The notes beneath the pieces were generated by a model. It was given only the letters and a program-made list of their open reading frames with translations, did not search any database and was not told where the DNA came from. Shown here piece after piece: positions 1-7,328 of a DNA stretch of 64,000 bases (the first letter of the stretch is position 1; each line of letters begins with the position of its first letter). The DNA lies in contig RFFC02000003.1 in assembly GCA_005518205.2 (NCBI GenBank), positions 62,001 through 126,000 of the forward strand, read 5' to 3'. Source of the stretch: Hormoscilla sp. GUM202 (GTDB lineage: Bacteria; Cyanobacteriota; Cyanobacteriia; Cyanobacteriales; Desertifilaceae). A program made the translations under genes and the position numbers.

Positions 1-372
1 AGACACTACCGGCTGGGGCAGAAGCGGCGATCGTCGGATAGCATTATGAATGACAACAGATGCCAGAACAGATCCGATAATTTACCTTTAGTGCTGCAAG
101 AGAGTATGGCCTGTGGAACACCGATGGTTTCTTTCAAAATTGGTGGCGTTCCAGATCTGGTGCGTCCGGGCATAACAGGTTATTTAGCAGAACCGGAGAA
201 TGTGCCGGATTTGTGTAATGGGATCGTGCAGCTACTGGAAGACAACAATCTGCGCGATCGCCTGAGCCAAAACTGTCGGGCGATCGCTCTTGAAGAATAT
301 CCGCTCGAACTGCAAACAAAGCGATATATAGAACTATATCATCAAGTCTTAGAGGCTCTCCTGAGTTTTTGA
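1..372 (+). pseudogene. C-terminal remnant of a GT4-family glycosyltransferase, cut by the window edge
   Basis: The frame is open from the first base to the stop at 372. From about base 82 it matches the end of GT-B/GT4 glycosyltransferases: a DNLPLVLQESMACGTP-like nucleotide-sugar binding segment, then GGVPDLV and a typical C-terminal helix. The codons before base 75 do not resemble the family (no ADVFVLPS-type strand), so the 5' part looks lost or scrambled rather than just off-window. The enzyme class transfers sugars to polysaccharide or lipid acceptors, but this fragment lacks the acceptor domain and most of the donor domain. An ATG at 46 could give a 108-residue peptide; I doubt that it is functional. 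Confidence 0.6.
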
Positions 373-452
373 GGACCCCAAAGGAGATCGGGTGAATATC
401 GTCATGTCGGGAAAGTTCTTACCCTACAAAAAGTGGTAGGATAACCGTAGGT

Positions 453-582
453 TGCTCGTTCCCAGTCTCTGGCTGGGAACGAACCTTGGGAGGCTCTGCC
501 TCCAGTATAGGACAGCGGGCCCACCTGGAGGCAGCCGCCTCGAAAGCGGTGCGTTCCCAGGGGTCGCCAGGGAACGAGCAAT
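453..582. repeat. GTTCCCAG/GGAACGAG hairpin repeat cluster
   Basis: Nested inverted repeats of the type GTTCCCAG...CTGGGAACGA plus GGAGGCTCTGCCTCC. The same modules recur at 7080-7260, 48115-49139, 57895-58022 and 60298-60330, so this is a dispersed, non-coding, REP/MITE-like repeat family. Reading frames across it are artefacts of the repeat. The flanking stretch 373-452 and 583-697 shows nothing else I can name. Confidence 0.7.
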
Positions 583-712
583 TTGTCGATCGCGTGTCAG
601 ATGAAAACAAAATTAATATTCATTCCGTTAAGGGTGCGATCGCGGCATGATTGATTCCGTGGAAGTATTGAGGCCCGATCTGATCCCACAATAGTATAGG
701 AGATTTTTGCTC

Positions 713-1429
713 GTGATTTACCAGGTAAAAGACAGCCCGCCGGAGAATACTCTAGGTTGGACAGAAAATCGGAAAACGCCTCGCCTGGAAAGTGGCGATC
801 GCCTGTCACGTCCAGAATTTGAGCGTCGCTACGCAGCGATGCCCGAAAACAAAAAAGCCGAATTAATTGAAGGAGTAGTATACTTGGCATCACCATTACG
901 CTTTGAGAGTCATGCTGAACCCCACGCATCGATTATTACCATGCTGGGAATTTATCAAATCAGTACCCCTGGAGTCAGGTTAGGAATTGAGCCGACGATC
1001 CAACTGGATCTAGACAACGAACCTCAGCCTGATGGAGTTTTGCTTTTGGACGAAAGGGTTGGAGGGCGATCGCGTTTGTTGGAGTCAGATTACATTGAGG
1101 GAGCACCGGAATTAGTGATAGAAATAGCAGCTAGCAGTGCCGCCAGGGACTTGCACGACAAGCAGCGGGCTTATCGGCGTAATGGCATCCAGGAGTATAT
1201 TGTTTGGCAGATTTTTGAGAACCAGCTAGACTGGTGGCAGCTAGTGGATGGAGAATATGTGGCCCTGGAACGAGACTCGGATGGTATAATCAAGAGTCAG
1301 GTATTTCCAGGATTGTGGTTGGATGTATTGGCATTGCTGGATGGAAACATGACTCAGGTAATGGCGGTATTGCAGCAAGGATTGAATTCTCCAGAACATG
1401 ATAATTTTGTGCGCCGCTTGTCCGAGTAA
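713..1429 (+). CDS. Uma2 family (DUF820) putative restriction-endonuclease-fold protein
   Basis: A protein of about 238 residues with the Uma2 hallmarks in order: an N-terminal FERRYAAMPENKKAELIEG segment, QPDGVLLLD carrying the acidic active-site residue, ELVIEI (the E-x-x position) and DLHDKQRAYRRNGIQEY, typical of the PD-(D/E)XK fold in this cyanobacterial family. The cellular role of Uma2 proteins is not established; they are highly duplicated in cyanobacteria, and two more members lie at 52089 and 62594. I chose the GTG at 713 because AGGAGA at 698-703 is well spaced for it; the TTG at 707 is too close. It stands alone, followed by a terminator-like hairpin. Confidence 0.85.
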   Translation: MIYQVKDSPPENTLGWTENRKTPRLESGDRLSRPEFERRYAAMPENKKAELIEGVVYLASPLRFESHAEPHASIITMLGIYQISTPGVRLGIEPTIQLDLDNEPQPDGVLLLDERVGGRSRLLESDYIEGAPELVIEIAASSAARDLHDKQRAYRRNGIQEYIVWQIFENQLDWWQLVDGEYVALERDSDGIIKSQVFPGLWLDVLALLDGNMTQVMAVLQQGLNSPEHDNFVRRLSE

Positions 1430-1437
1430 GAACGATA

Positions 1438-1470
1438 AGAAACCCGGTAGGTCGTAAAAACCGGGTTTCT
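1438..1470 (+). terminator. AGAAACCCGG...CCGGGTTTCT hairpin
   Basis: Perfect 10-bp arms around a 13-nt loop just after the Uma2 stop, with T-rich flanks. The same AAACCCGG/CCGGGTTT stem recurs at 9878-9904, 45551-45584 and 63105-63145, so it is both terminator-like and a dispersed repeat. Confidence 0.55.
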
Positions 1471-1553
1471 GGGCTACCGATGCTGTCCTGTGGGAATGTG
1501 CAAGTATGGATGTCAACTAAAAGCAATTATACCAAGATTTGAGGAAGAGAGAT

Positions 1554-1922
1554 ATGACTGAAACTTGGATAATTTACAAAGCGGAAACGATGGACGATCC
1601 AGAATGGGAAAAGCGCCAACTGATGCCCTCTGGCTCTCTGACTGATATACTCTGGGAAAACTGGGATTATTCTGGGAAATTGCCAGCAGTGGGCGATCGC
1701 ATACGAGAATACTTACAAGATGAAGACACGGGAAAAGTTACCCACGCCCGGGATGGAGATTGGGTAGTAACGCAGATGCATCAGTTCAACTCCATTAATA
1801 CCGAGATGCGCATCGTCCTTTGTTATTGCCAGTTCCAAGCGATCGACCGCCAATGGGAACAGTTGCAGCGGGGCAAACCTGTAGATGAAATCCTATCTGC
1901 TGAAGTTGTAAAAGTTGGGTGA
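1554..1922 (+). CDS. conserved cyanobacterial hypothetical protein, 122 aa
   Basis: Small soluble acidic protein starting METWIIYKAE-like (MTETWIIYKAE) and rich in Trp and acidic residues, with a GDRIREYL...DGDWVVTQMHQF core. No catalytic motif, signal peptide or membrane segment is visible. The ATG at 1554 is preceded by GAGGAAGAGAG, so it is preferred over the TTG at 1539. Codon use and HIP1 sites inside the gene look native. I do not recognise a function. Confidence 0.7.
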   Translation: MTETWIIYKAETMDDPEWEKRQLMPSGSLTDILWENWDYSGKLPAVGDRIREYLQDEDTGKVTHARDGDWVVTQMHQFNSINTEMRIVLCYCQFQAIDRQWEQLQRGKPVDEILSAEVVKVG

Positions 1923-2025
1923 ACCTGACATCTTGCACCATGGAAAATCAGCCCTAGGGCCCTGGAGTTTTTGTTTGCGATCGCCCCCAAATAAGTGCGA
2001 TCGCCTGGATCGATCGGAATCTCTC

Positions 2026-2034
2026 TGCTATAAT
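2026..2034 (+). promoter_or_regulatory. extended -10 promoter element upstream of the glycosidase gene
   Basis: TGCTATAAT, a perfect extended -10 (TGnTATAAT), lies 71 bases before the ATG at 2105. No good -35 is visible, as is usual with extended -10 promoters. The transcript would start near 2041, leaving a leader of about 65 nt that runs through a repeat-like GCGGTCAAAACC segment also seen near 60258. Confidence 0.45.
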
Positions 2035-2104
2035 AAAATTGTCGCGGTCAAAACCTGTTGGCAGCTACTTGGCCCGCGTGGGCACCCTACAAACCATTAG
2101 TCAG

Positions 2105-2971
2105 ATGTTTCAATATCTAATCACCCTATTCACTTTAACATATCATTTATCCTTCCCAGGAACGGCCTCCCAATTCAAGGCAAAGGATAGATCTGTCACC
2201 AATGACATCCCCCCGGGTTTTACTGCTATTAAAACCGCACCAGGGGTGAATTTATATCAGCATACCCATGGAATTGATTACGTTCAAGTTGTCGATCTAG
2301 ATGCCGGTGCTTGTCTAGATTTATTTGACGATCGCCATGTCACGGGTTTCAAGTCTCAAGGGGCTTACGGCACCAATATTAGTGCTAGAATTGAGTTTCA
2401 AACCATTCAAACTCATTGGGATGATTTCGTGCGATCGCATGGAAAGAGAGCATTTTCAGTAACGAACGGTCAGTTTTTCAGTGTGGGTTCTCAGCAGTTA
2501 GCATTTCCGGTAAAAGCTGACGGAATTATCTATAGTGGGGGGTATGCAGGAGACTCGGAATTTGCGGGAGAAAAAATGATGTTGACAGTGAAGCAAACTC
2601 TGGCTAATATCGTCCCATTTCCTGAGAAAGATTATCCCGAAAATCCGCTGTTCTCTTCAGTCCCGAATATGATAGTGGGTTTGGCAGCAGATGCTGATAA
2701 GGGATTCGATCGCCAGGTAGGAAGAACATTTATCGGGGTAAAAGACGGAGACAAAAATGGTACAAATGAAACAGTTTTGATTTTCACTTCTAGCAGGGCG
2801 AGTCAATCTCATGCTGCTGAAGTATTAAGAGAATTTGGAGCAACGGCAGTGATGATGCTGGATGGCGGGGGTTCCACTCAGGCGATCGTGCAGGGGAGAG
2901 AGTATGTTAACTCTAGTGACGAGCCCGATCGAAAAATACCCCATACAATTGGCGTGATTAGCGGTTTTTAA
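2105..2971 (+). CDS. secreted phosphodiester glycosidase (NAGPA/DUF2233) domain protein
   Basis: Begins MFQYLITLFTLTYHLSF, a short hydrophobic signal-peptide-like segment, then a NAGPA-type domain to the end of the 288-residue protein. The family signature is the late MLDGGGSTQ motif preceded by a beta-rich RTFIGVKDGD/LIFTSS core. NAGPA domains hydrolyse sugar-phosphodiester bonds; the bacterial substrates are mostly unknown (cell-wall or exopolysaccharide phosphodiesters are plausible). The frame extends upstream to a TTG at 2039, but those codons fall in a repeat-like leader, so the ATG at 2105 is favoured. It probably acts outside the cytoplasmic membrane. Confidence 0.8.
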   Translation: MFQYLITLFTLTYHLSFPGTASQFKAKDRSVTNDIPPGFTAIKTAPGVNLYQHTHGIDYVQVVDLDAGACLDLFDDRHVTGFKSQGAYGTNISARIEFQTIQTHWDDFVRSHGKRAFSVTNGQFFSVGSQQLAFPVKADGIIYSGGYAGDSEFAGEKMMLTVKQTLANIVPFPEKDYPENPLFSSVPNMIVGLAADADKGFDRQVGRTFIGVKDGDKNGTNETVLIFTSSRASQSHAAEVLREFGATAVMMLDGGGSTQAIVQGREYVNSSDEPDRKIPHTIGVISGF

Positions 2972-2977
2972 GCGTGC

Positions 2978-3364
2978 TTATCTTCCCCGCCAGCGGAGTA
3001 ATACTGCTGCTTGGGCCTTACAAAGCATAAAGCGATCGCACTCAACGCGCAGTGCCATCAGTTCCAATCGTTCAGCCTCAGTGAGGGGACCATTTTGGTT
3101 GTTTGCAAGTAAGATGTTGTAACGTTCCATTTCGGCTGCACTCTTGCGGCTATGGGCAATCTCCCATAGGGTATTATCGTCCAGTTTGTCCAAGGCGGCA
3201 AGGTCAGCCTGAAACTCTTCTGGTGCGTCATCCCATTGGGGGGGACTACCGACAAGTAATGCATGCAGCATCACTTCTTCGAGCGATCGCGATTGTGCGC
3301 GGGCAGTGTTAACCAAGCGGAGATAGAGAGGATCTGGGATTTGCAGGGTAATAGTTTCAGCCAT
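2978..3364 (-). CDS. conserved hypothetical protein, possible ribbon-helix-helix-type antitoxin
   Basis: 128 residues from an ATG at 3364 (the frame stays open further upstream, but that part is the antisense of the next gene). The N-terminus ETITLQIPDPLYLRLVNTA followed by SLEEVMLHAL resembles the strand-helix-helix start of RHH/CopG regulators. The C-terminal half (PLTEAERLELMALRVECDRFMLCKAQA) is typical of a cyanobacterial family often found beside HNH or toxin genes. No partner toxin lies immediately downstream here. It is divergent from the small ParD-like gene at 3438, with an AT-rich shared promoter region between them. Function inferred only. Confidence 0.65.
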   Translation of the reverse strand: MAETITLQIPDPLYLRLVNTARAQSRSLEEVMLHALLVGSPPQWDDAPEEFQADLAALDKLDDNTLWEIAHSRKSAAEMERYNILLANNQNGPLTEAERLELMALRVECDRFMLCKAQAAVLLRWRGR

Positions 3365-3437
3365 TATATCCCGTCCATTGCCGAGCATAGTGATATAATT
3401 ATTGTAAAGCACTTTGGTTGAATAGACGAGGTGAGAT

Positions 3438-3611
3438 ATGAACCAGGAAAGGATTAAGTTTGAAATTGATAGGGAGAAGATCGAGAAAATAGAGGATATG
3501 CACCGGTGGCAGCAGGAGATCGAGAAGGGGTTATTGGAAGCAGAGGCGGGAGACTTTGCTAGTGAAGAAGAGGTGCAAGCTGTATTTGCCAAGCTGACCA
3601 ATTCCAATTAG
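3438..3611 (+). CDS. small ParD/CopG-like antitoxin, orphan (57 aa)
   Basis: A 57-codon gene starting ATG AAC CAG GAA after a GAGGTGAG ribosome site. It is almost all charged helix (IDREKIEKIEDMHRWQQEIEKG) and ends AGDFASEEEVQAVFAKLTN, which resembles the C-terminal toxin-wrapping tail of ParD-type antitoxins (EEVEAVFARW-like). No RelE/ParE-type toxin follows: 3612-3941 is a degenerate stretch. Either it is an orphan antitoxin or the toxin was lost. It reads divergently from the gene at 2978-3364. Confidence 0.55.
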   Translation: MNQERIKFEIDREKIEKIEDMHRWQQEIEKGLLEAEAGDFASEEEVQAVFAKLTNSN

Positions 3612-3941
3612 ATAGGTTCCAAAGGCACTGCTGCATTGGTAACCGGTTCACGAGTACATCTGGAAGAAAAGATTGTAAATTTTTGTAACCTAGGGTATTT
3701 GTGGTTGTCGAACATTGTTATAATTGAGCCAACACGGGAAGCGACTGTCAGGAGATGTTTACAGTCCCCGATAGCGCCGGTGGTGCAGAAGTCAAGTTAT
3801 AGTAAAACTAACAGTGGTTCAGAACGATGAAAATTAGACGTTTAGTCAGAACGGGGCTGGGATTACTTGCGACTTTTCATGCCTGTTGACAGTACCAGTA
3901 GAGGATGGGGTTGGAGTGGATATAGAGCTGATTGAATAGTT

Positions 3942-4425
3942 ATGATGTATAAAATGTATCTGGATGTATGTTGCCTAAATCGCCCTTTTGATGACTGGAC
4001 GCAAGAACGAGTCCGGTTAGAGGGAGACTCAATCTCGCAGATTATAAAGCGAATCAGTACAGGAGAGTGGCAACTAATTACGAGTGATGCGATCGCAGTC
4101 GAACTGGAAAAAATGCGGAATATGGAAAAAAAGGAACGTATATTAAAAATAATAGAATTAGCGACGATAAGGCAGGAGATTGACGAAAATATTGACAGGC
4201 GATCGCAAGAATTAGAAAATTTAGGTTTTGGCCTTTATGATTCGTTTCATCTGGCTTGTGCGGAAGCGGCGCAGGCTGATATTTCTATCTACTGACGATC
4301 GCCTACTGAAAAATGCTCTACGACATCAAGATAACTTAAAAGTAGGAGTGAGCAATCCTACTATGTGGTTAATAAAATTTTTGCAGTCTAAGTTAAATGG
4401 AGGAATCAATTATGACCCCGCTTGA
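3942..4425 (+). pseudogene. PIN-domain (VapC-like) ribonuclease toxin, frameshifted
   Basis: Starts MMYKMYLDVCCLNRPFDD, the N-terminal strand of PIN nucleases with the first catalytic Asp, then SDAIAVELE (conserved acidic) and YDSFHLACAEAA (third acidic motif). Frame 1 stops at 4295, but the next frame continues with FLSTDDRLLKNAL, the last conserved PIN acidic motif, and runs to 4425. A 2-nt loss (or 1-nt gain) in the T-run near 4279-4284 explains the break; restoring it gives one protein of about 160 residues. The restored gene overlaps the downstream small gene by 14 nt, as expected for a toxin-antitoxin pair. The break could be real or a sequencing slip. Confidence 0.75.
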
Positions 4426-4612
4426 GTTAAGAGAAAAAGGCTATGAGATTTTGGTTACTCATTTGGGACAGGCGGATACAATTCGCTTTTTGCAACAGAT
4501 GGGATGGGGGCATGGTGACTATACCAAAGAAAGAGAAGAGATCTTGAATAACGTTACCCGCGAGGAATTAGGGCAAGATTTGCAGAGGATTAGAGACAGG
4601 AAAATCAATTAG
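4412..4612 (+). CDS. small partner protein of the PIN toxin (putative antitoxin), 66 aa
   Basis: Starts MTPLELREKGYEILV after GGAGG at 4399-4403 and ends in basic residues. The core LGQADTIRFLQQMGWGHGDYTKER matches a cyanobacterial family found next to PIN-domain genes. It overlaps the end of the (restored) PIN gene, which supports co-expression. Antitoxin function is inferred from context. The toxin is frameshifted, so this protein may be without a target. Confidence 0.7.
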   Translation: MTPLELREKGYEILVTHLGQADTIRFLQQMGWGHGDYTKEREEILNNVTREELGQDLQRIRDRKIN

Positions 4613-4628
4613 TGCGTAAAACATTTTC

Positions 4629-4650
4629 TAGCCCCTTTAGGGGCTGAAAA
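4629..4650. terminator. TAGCCCCTTTAGGGGCTGA hairpin
   Basis: A stable GC-rich stem (AGCCCC/GGGGCT) with a 3-nt loop just after the putative antitoxin gene. No clear T-run follows, so it could equally be a processing hairpin. Confidence 0.35.
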
Positions 4651-4708
4651 TAGTTCAAATTTAAATGCCCATAACCATAACTGCCCCGAGAAATCAGTAA
4701 GATAAGTT

Positions 4709-5369
4709 ATGAAAATTCGCTGTATTGCCAATACTGGAGATACCCTTCCTGAAAATTATCTCGACCCGCGAGTGGGTTACACAAAAGAACTAAAATTTCC
4801 CTTAACAATTGGCAAAGAATACGCAGTTTATGCCCTCTACAGGTGGCAGGGACAAGTATGGTACTATATCTGGGGTGTGGTCAAAAGTAGTTGATAGTCA
4901 TTTGTTGCCGATAACTGTAGGGGCGACTGGCATTCTTGCGCAAATGATGATATCAAAAGATAGATGTCCGCGCCCGAATGCTTCGCCCTGCCCCCGCGAG
5001 GATCTCCGGTGTACCAACTGTTTTTGACCACACCCCTATATCTGTGATGATAACTACATCTACTATCCCCAAGAAAATCCTGCCCCTTTATTTGCAGTTG
5101 TTGACAGTCGAGTTTCTCAATATTGGCAAATTGAAATCGCTGAAAATGGCTTGTTGACGATCGCATTTCCCGAATGGTTTTCTCAACCATACTTTTACGA
5201 TAAACTTACAGATCGAGAAGAAGCAGAAGTGGAAATTTTTGCCAAAGTAAAAGACCTCATGGATGCCGAATTTAACTCTGAAGAATCATATCCGATACAG
5301 AAACAGCAGGTTGCAGTTCTGGCAAAGGCCGATAAAGGGTATCCCGCTGCCGGAAAGGACGGCCAATAG
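4709..5369 (+). pseudogene. conserved hypothetical gene split by a MITE
   Basis: The 5' part encodes MKIRCIANTGDTLPENYLDP...WQGQVWYYI and hits sequence unrelated to the gene at 4872. The 3' part resumes at 5044 with CDDNYIYYPQENPAP and ends at 5369. Removing 4872-5036 plus one copy of the 7-bp duplication TATATCT restores one open frame of 163 codons. The restored protein is soluble, aromatic-rich and ends with an acidic helix ([20 protein letters not shown]). I do not recognise its function. Its 3' end overlaps the convergent cofH gene by about 98 bp. Confidence 0.8.
4872..5036. mobile_element. 165-bp MITE with 15-bp terminal inverted repeats
   Basis: Left end GGGGTGTGGTCAAAA (4872-4886), right end TTTTGACCACACCCC (5022-5036): perfect 15-bp inverted repeats. 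Direct repeats TATATCT flank it (4865-4871 and 5037-5043), a 7-bp target-site duplication. It has no coding capacity. Its middle carries a second inverted repeat (GTAGGGGCGA.../...TTCGCCCTGCCCCC) like the GGGGCGAAGCATT repeats at 46390-46610. It would have to be moved by a transposase in trans. Confidence 0.85.
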
Positions 5370-6441
5370 AACGAATTGCCTGCTGCAAAATTTCCACTTC
5401 CATGCAAGTGCCCCCCTGGGCCCCCGCCATCGTAGTAATATGTTCTTCCATCAAAGTACCTCCAATATCGTTACATCCCCAACGCAGGGCCTCAGTTGCA
5501 CCCGCTAAACCCAACTTCACCCAACTGGGTTGATGATTAGAAATCCAATTTCCCAGGAAAATTCGCGCTACCGCTGTCAGCAACAAAGCATCCGATAAAA
5601 CGGGTTGATCCCGTCCCACCCGCCGCCGCAAAAATAAGGGCGCTTCTTGTCCCACAAAGGGCAAGAGGATAAATTCTGTCAAGGCAGTTTCTCCCTGCAG
5701 AAGAGATTTTTGTTGCAAAGTCCGCAACTTTTCCAAATGCTCCATCTGCTGTGCGGGCGTTTCCACGTGACCGCACAGCATGGTACTGGTACTGGGCATT
5801 CCCAACTTATGGGCAGTGGCGACAATTTCCAACCAAGTTGCCGTATCAATTTTTTCCGGACAAATTACCCGCCGCACATTGTCATCTAAAACTTCTGCTG
5901 CGGTTCCCGGCATGGAATCAACTCCCGCCGACTGCAAAGCAGCAATCACTTCAGCATAGGAAATGCCATCTTCCCTAGCAATAAATTGCACTTCCTGGGG
6001 AGAAAAGGCGTGTAAATGCAGTTGGGGAAACCGATCTTTAATAGTTCTCACCAATTGTATGTAATAATGTAAGGAAGTACCATTAATTTTGGCCTTCAAA
6101 TTCAGTCCGCCCTGCATGCAAATTTCCGTCGCCCCTCGGCGGACAGCATCGGTAGTTTTTTCTATAATTTGCCCCCAGTCTAACCAGTAAGCATCCTTTT
6201 CCCCTTCATCCCGGCGAAAGGCACAGAAACTACAGTGCTGTTCGCAGATATTCGTGAAATTGATATTGCGGTTAATGACGTAGGTAACGATATCGCCCGC
6301 TTGCTTGCGGCGCAGTTGGTCCGCAGTTTCTCGGATAGATGCGATCGCGCGTTCATCTTTTTGCTGTAAAAGCACCACTCCGGCGGCGGAGGAAATATCA
6401 TCACCTGCCAAGGCGCGGTTGAGGATAGCATCAACATTCAT
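5272..6441 (-). CDS. cofH: FO synthase subunit 2, CofH (radical SAM)
   Basis: A 389-residue radical SAM enzyme. The cluster motif [10 protein letters not shown] (C-x3-C-x2-C) lies near residue 65, followed by [10 protein letters not shown] and [10 protein letters not shown] typical of CofH/MqnE-like proteins. CofH couples tyrosine-derived 4-hydroxybenzyl to 5-amino-6-ribitylaminouracil; with CofG it makes the deazaflavin FO, used in cyanobacteria as a photolyase antenna. The ATG at 6441 sits 7 nt after GGGAG; a GTG at 6444 is adjacent and less well spaced. The last 30 residues overlap the convergent hypothetical gene. No cofG is in the window. Confidence 0.9.
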   Translation of the reverse strand: MNVDAILNRALAGDDISSAAGVVLLQQKDERAIASIRETADQLRRKQAGDIVTYVINRNINFTNICEQHCSFCAFRRDEGEKDAYWLDWGQIIEKTTDAVRRGATEICMQGGLNLKAKINGTSLHYYIQLVRTIKDRFPQLHLHAFSPQEVQFIAREDGISYAEVIAALQSAGVDSMPGTAAEVLDDNVRRVICPEKIDTATWLEIVATAHKLGMPSTSTMLCGHVETPAQQMEHLEKLRTLQQKSLLQGETALTEFILLPFVGQEAPLFLRRRVGRDQPVLSDALLLTAVARIFLGNWISNHQPSWVKLGLAGATEALRWGCNDIGGTLMEEHITTMAGAQGGTCMEVEILQQAIRSIGRPFRQRDTLYRPLPELQPAVSVSDMILQS

Positions 6442-6605
6442 CACGAGTCTCCCATACAGAATCTTTCTTCCATTATGACATAAATTCTCGAATTATCCTA
6501 GGGCAGGTAACATGAATATCCTGGATCATCTAGTTCCCAGGATCCGCCTTGAAACTAGGACTTGTGCAGAATTTGATGGCAGGTAGTATAGAGCATTAGG
6601 CCCTA

Positions 6606-6881
6606 CTACTGCAATTTTTGAGTCAGTAACTTGAGAATTTCTACAATTTCACGTTGTCGGCGAGATAGATCGTCCTGCCGTTGATCCAACTCATCTAGCC
6701 TTTCATAGAAATTAGCCTGGGTTTGAGCTAGCTGAGTCATTGCTTGGTATAAACAAGAGCGGTCACGTTGCGACTCTTGCTGCCACTTATGGACGTTATC
6801 ACCCATGGCCTCAAGAGCACGGGCATTAGATTCGACTAAAGCTTCAATTCGGTCCAGCCGATCGGGTTGATAGTCAGTCAT
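6606..6881 (-). CDS. small coiled-coil protein, 91 aa
   Basis: Almost entirely heptad-patterned helix: RLDRIEALVESNARALEAM, then QANFYERLDELDQRQDD and a C-terminal LSRRQREIVEILKLLTQKL. No signal, membrane segment or enzymatic motif. Proteins of this kind are common and often duplicated in cyanobacteria, but their role is unknown. The gap 6442-6605 upstream of cofH shows no further gene. Confidence 0.7.
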   Translation of the reverse strand: MTDYQPDRLDRIEALVESNARALEAMGDNVHKWQQESQRDRSCLYQAMTQLAQTQANFYERLDELDQRQDDLSRRQREIVEILKLLTQKLQ

Positions 6882-6979
6882 GCTTACTGTTCTCCACAGC
6901 TATATCCTCTTTCCATTATACAACCCTTTCCTCAAAAATAGCCTGCCGACAAAAAAATTATCCTACAAATTAGTTAGGG

Positions 6980-7300
6980 CAATCGCGAAGGGGACACCAT
7001 CATTTTCTGGTGGGCGGTGCCCACCTTACTTATACCATTTTTTTAAAGGTATGATAGACTTGACTAGGCACGGATGAGGCGGGAGCCTCAGAAGACCGTT
7101 ACCAGGTTCTACCTGGTAACGAGAAGATAGTCGCTTTTTCTCTATATCACAAGGCAAAATTAATTGGTATTATAGCTAAAATAACAATTTGTTTAGTCGG
7201 TTTTCAACCGACTTTAGCCTCGTTACCTGGCTCCCGCCTGGTAACGCCTCTGGTTTGAACCAGAGGCGGGCTTTAGCTATGACGCAGGGGTTTGAACGGC
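6980..7300. repeat. intergenic block of dispersed hairpin repeats
   Basis: Contains a GGTGGGCGGTGCCCACC hairpin near 7009, GTTACCAGG...CCTGGTAACG near 7100 and again near 7225, AGTCGGTTTTCAACCGACT near 7195 and GGTTTGAACC...CGGCGGGC near 7250-7300. Variants recur at 49786-49845, 50985-51065, 52985-53138 and 60258-60420. No gene is supported here; short ORFs in the block are repeat artefacts. Confidence 0.65.
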
Positions 7301-7328
7301 GGGCTAACGGGACAAACGAATGGCAATT

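Noticed and set aside
3827-3936. Short frame MKIRRLVRTGLGLL and an adjacent frame ending VEDGVGVDIELIE before the PIN gene
   Set aside because: Might be pieces of a frameshifted antitoxin, but neither piece matches a family I know; too short to support.
7195-7300. GGTTTGAACC-type sequences resembling a tRNA T-arm
   Set aside because: They are palindromic repeat arms; no acceptor stem or anticodon arm around them.
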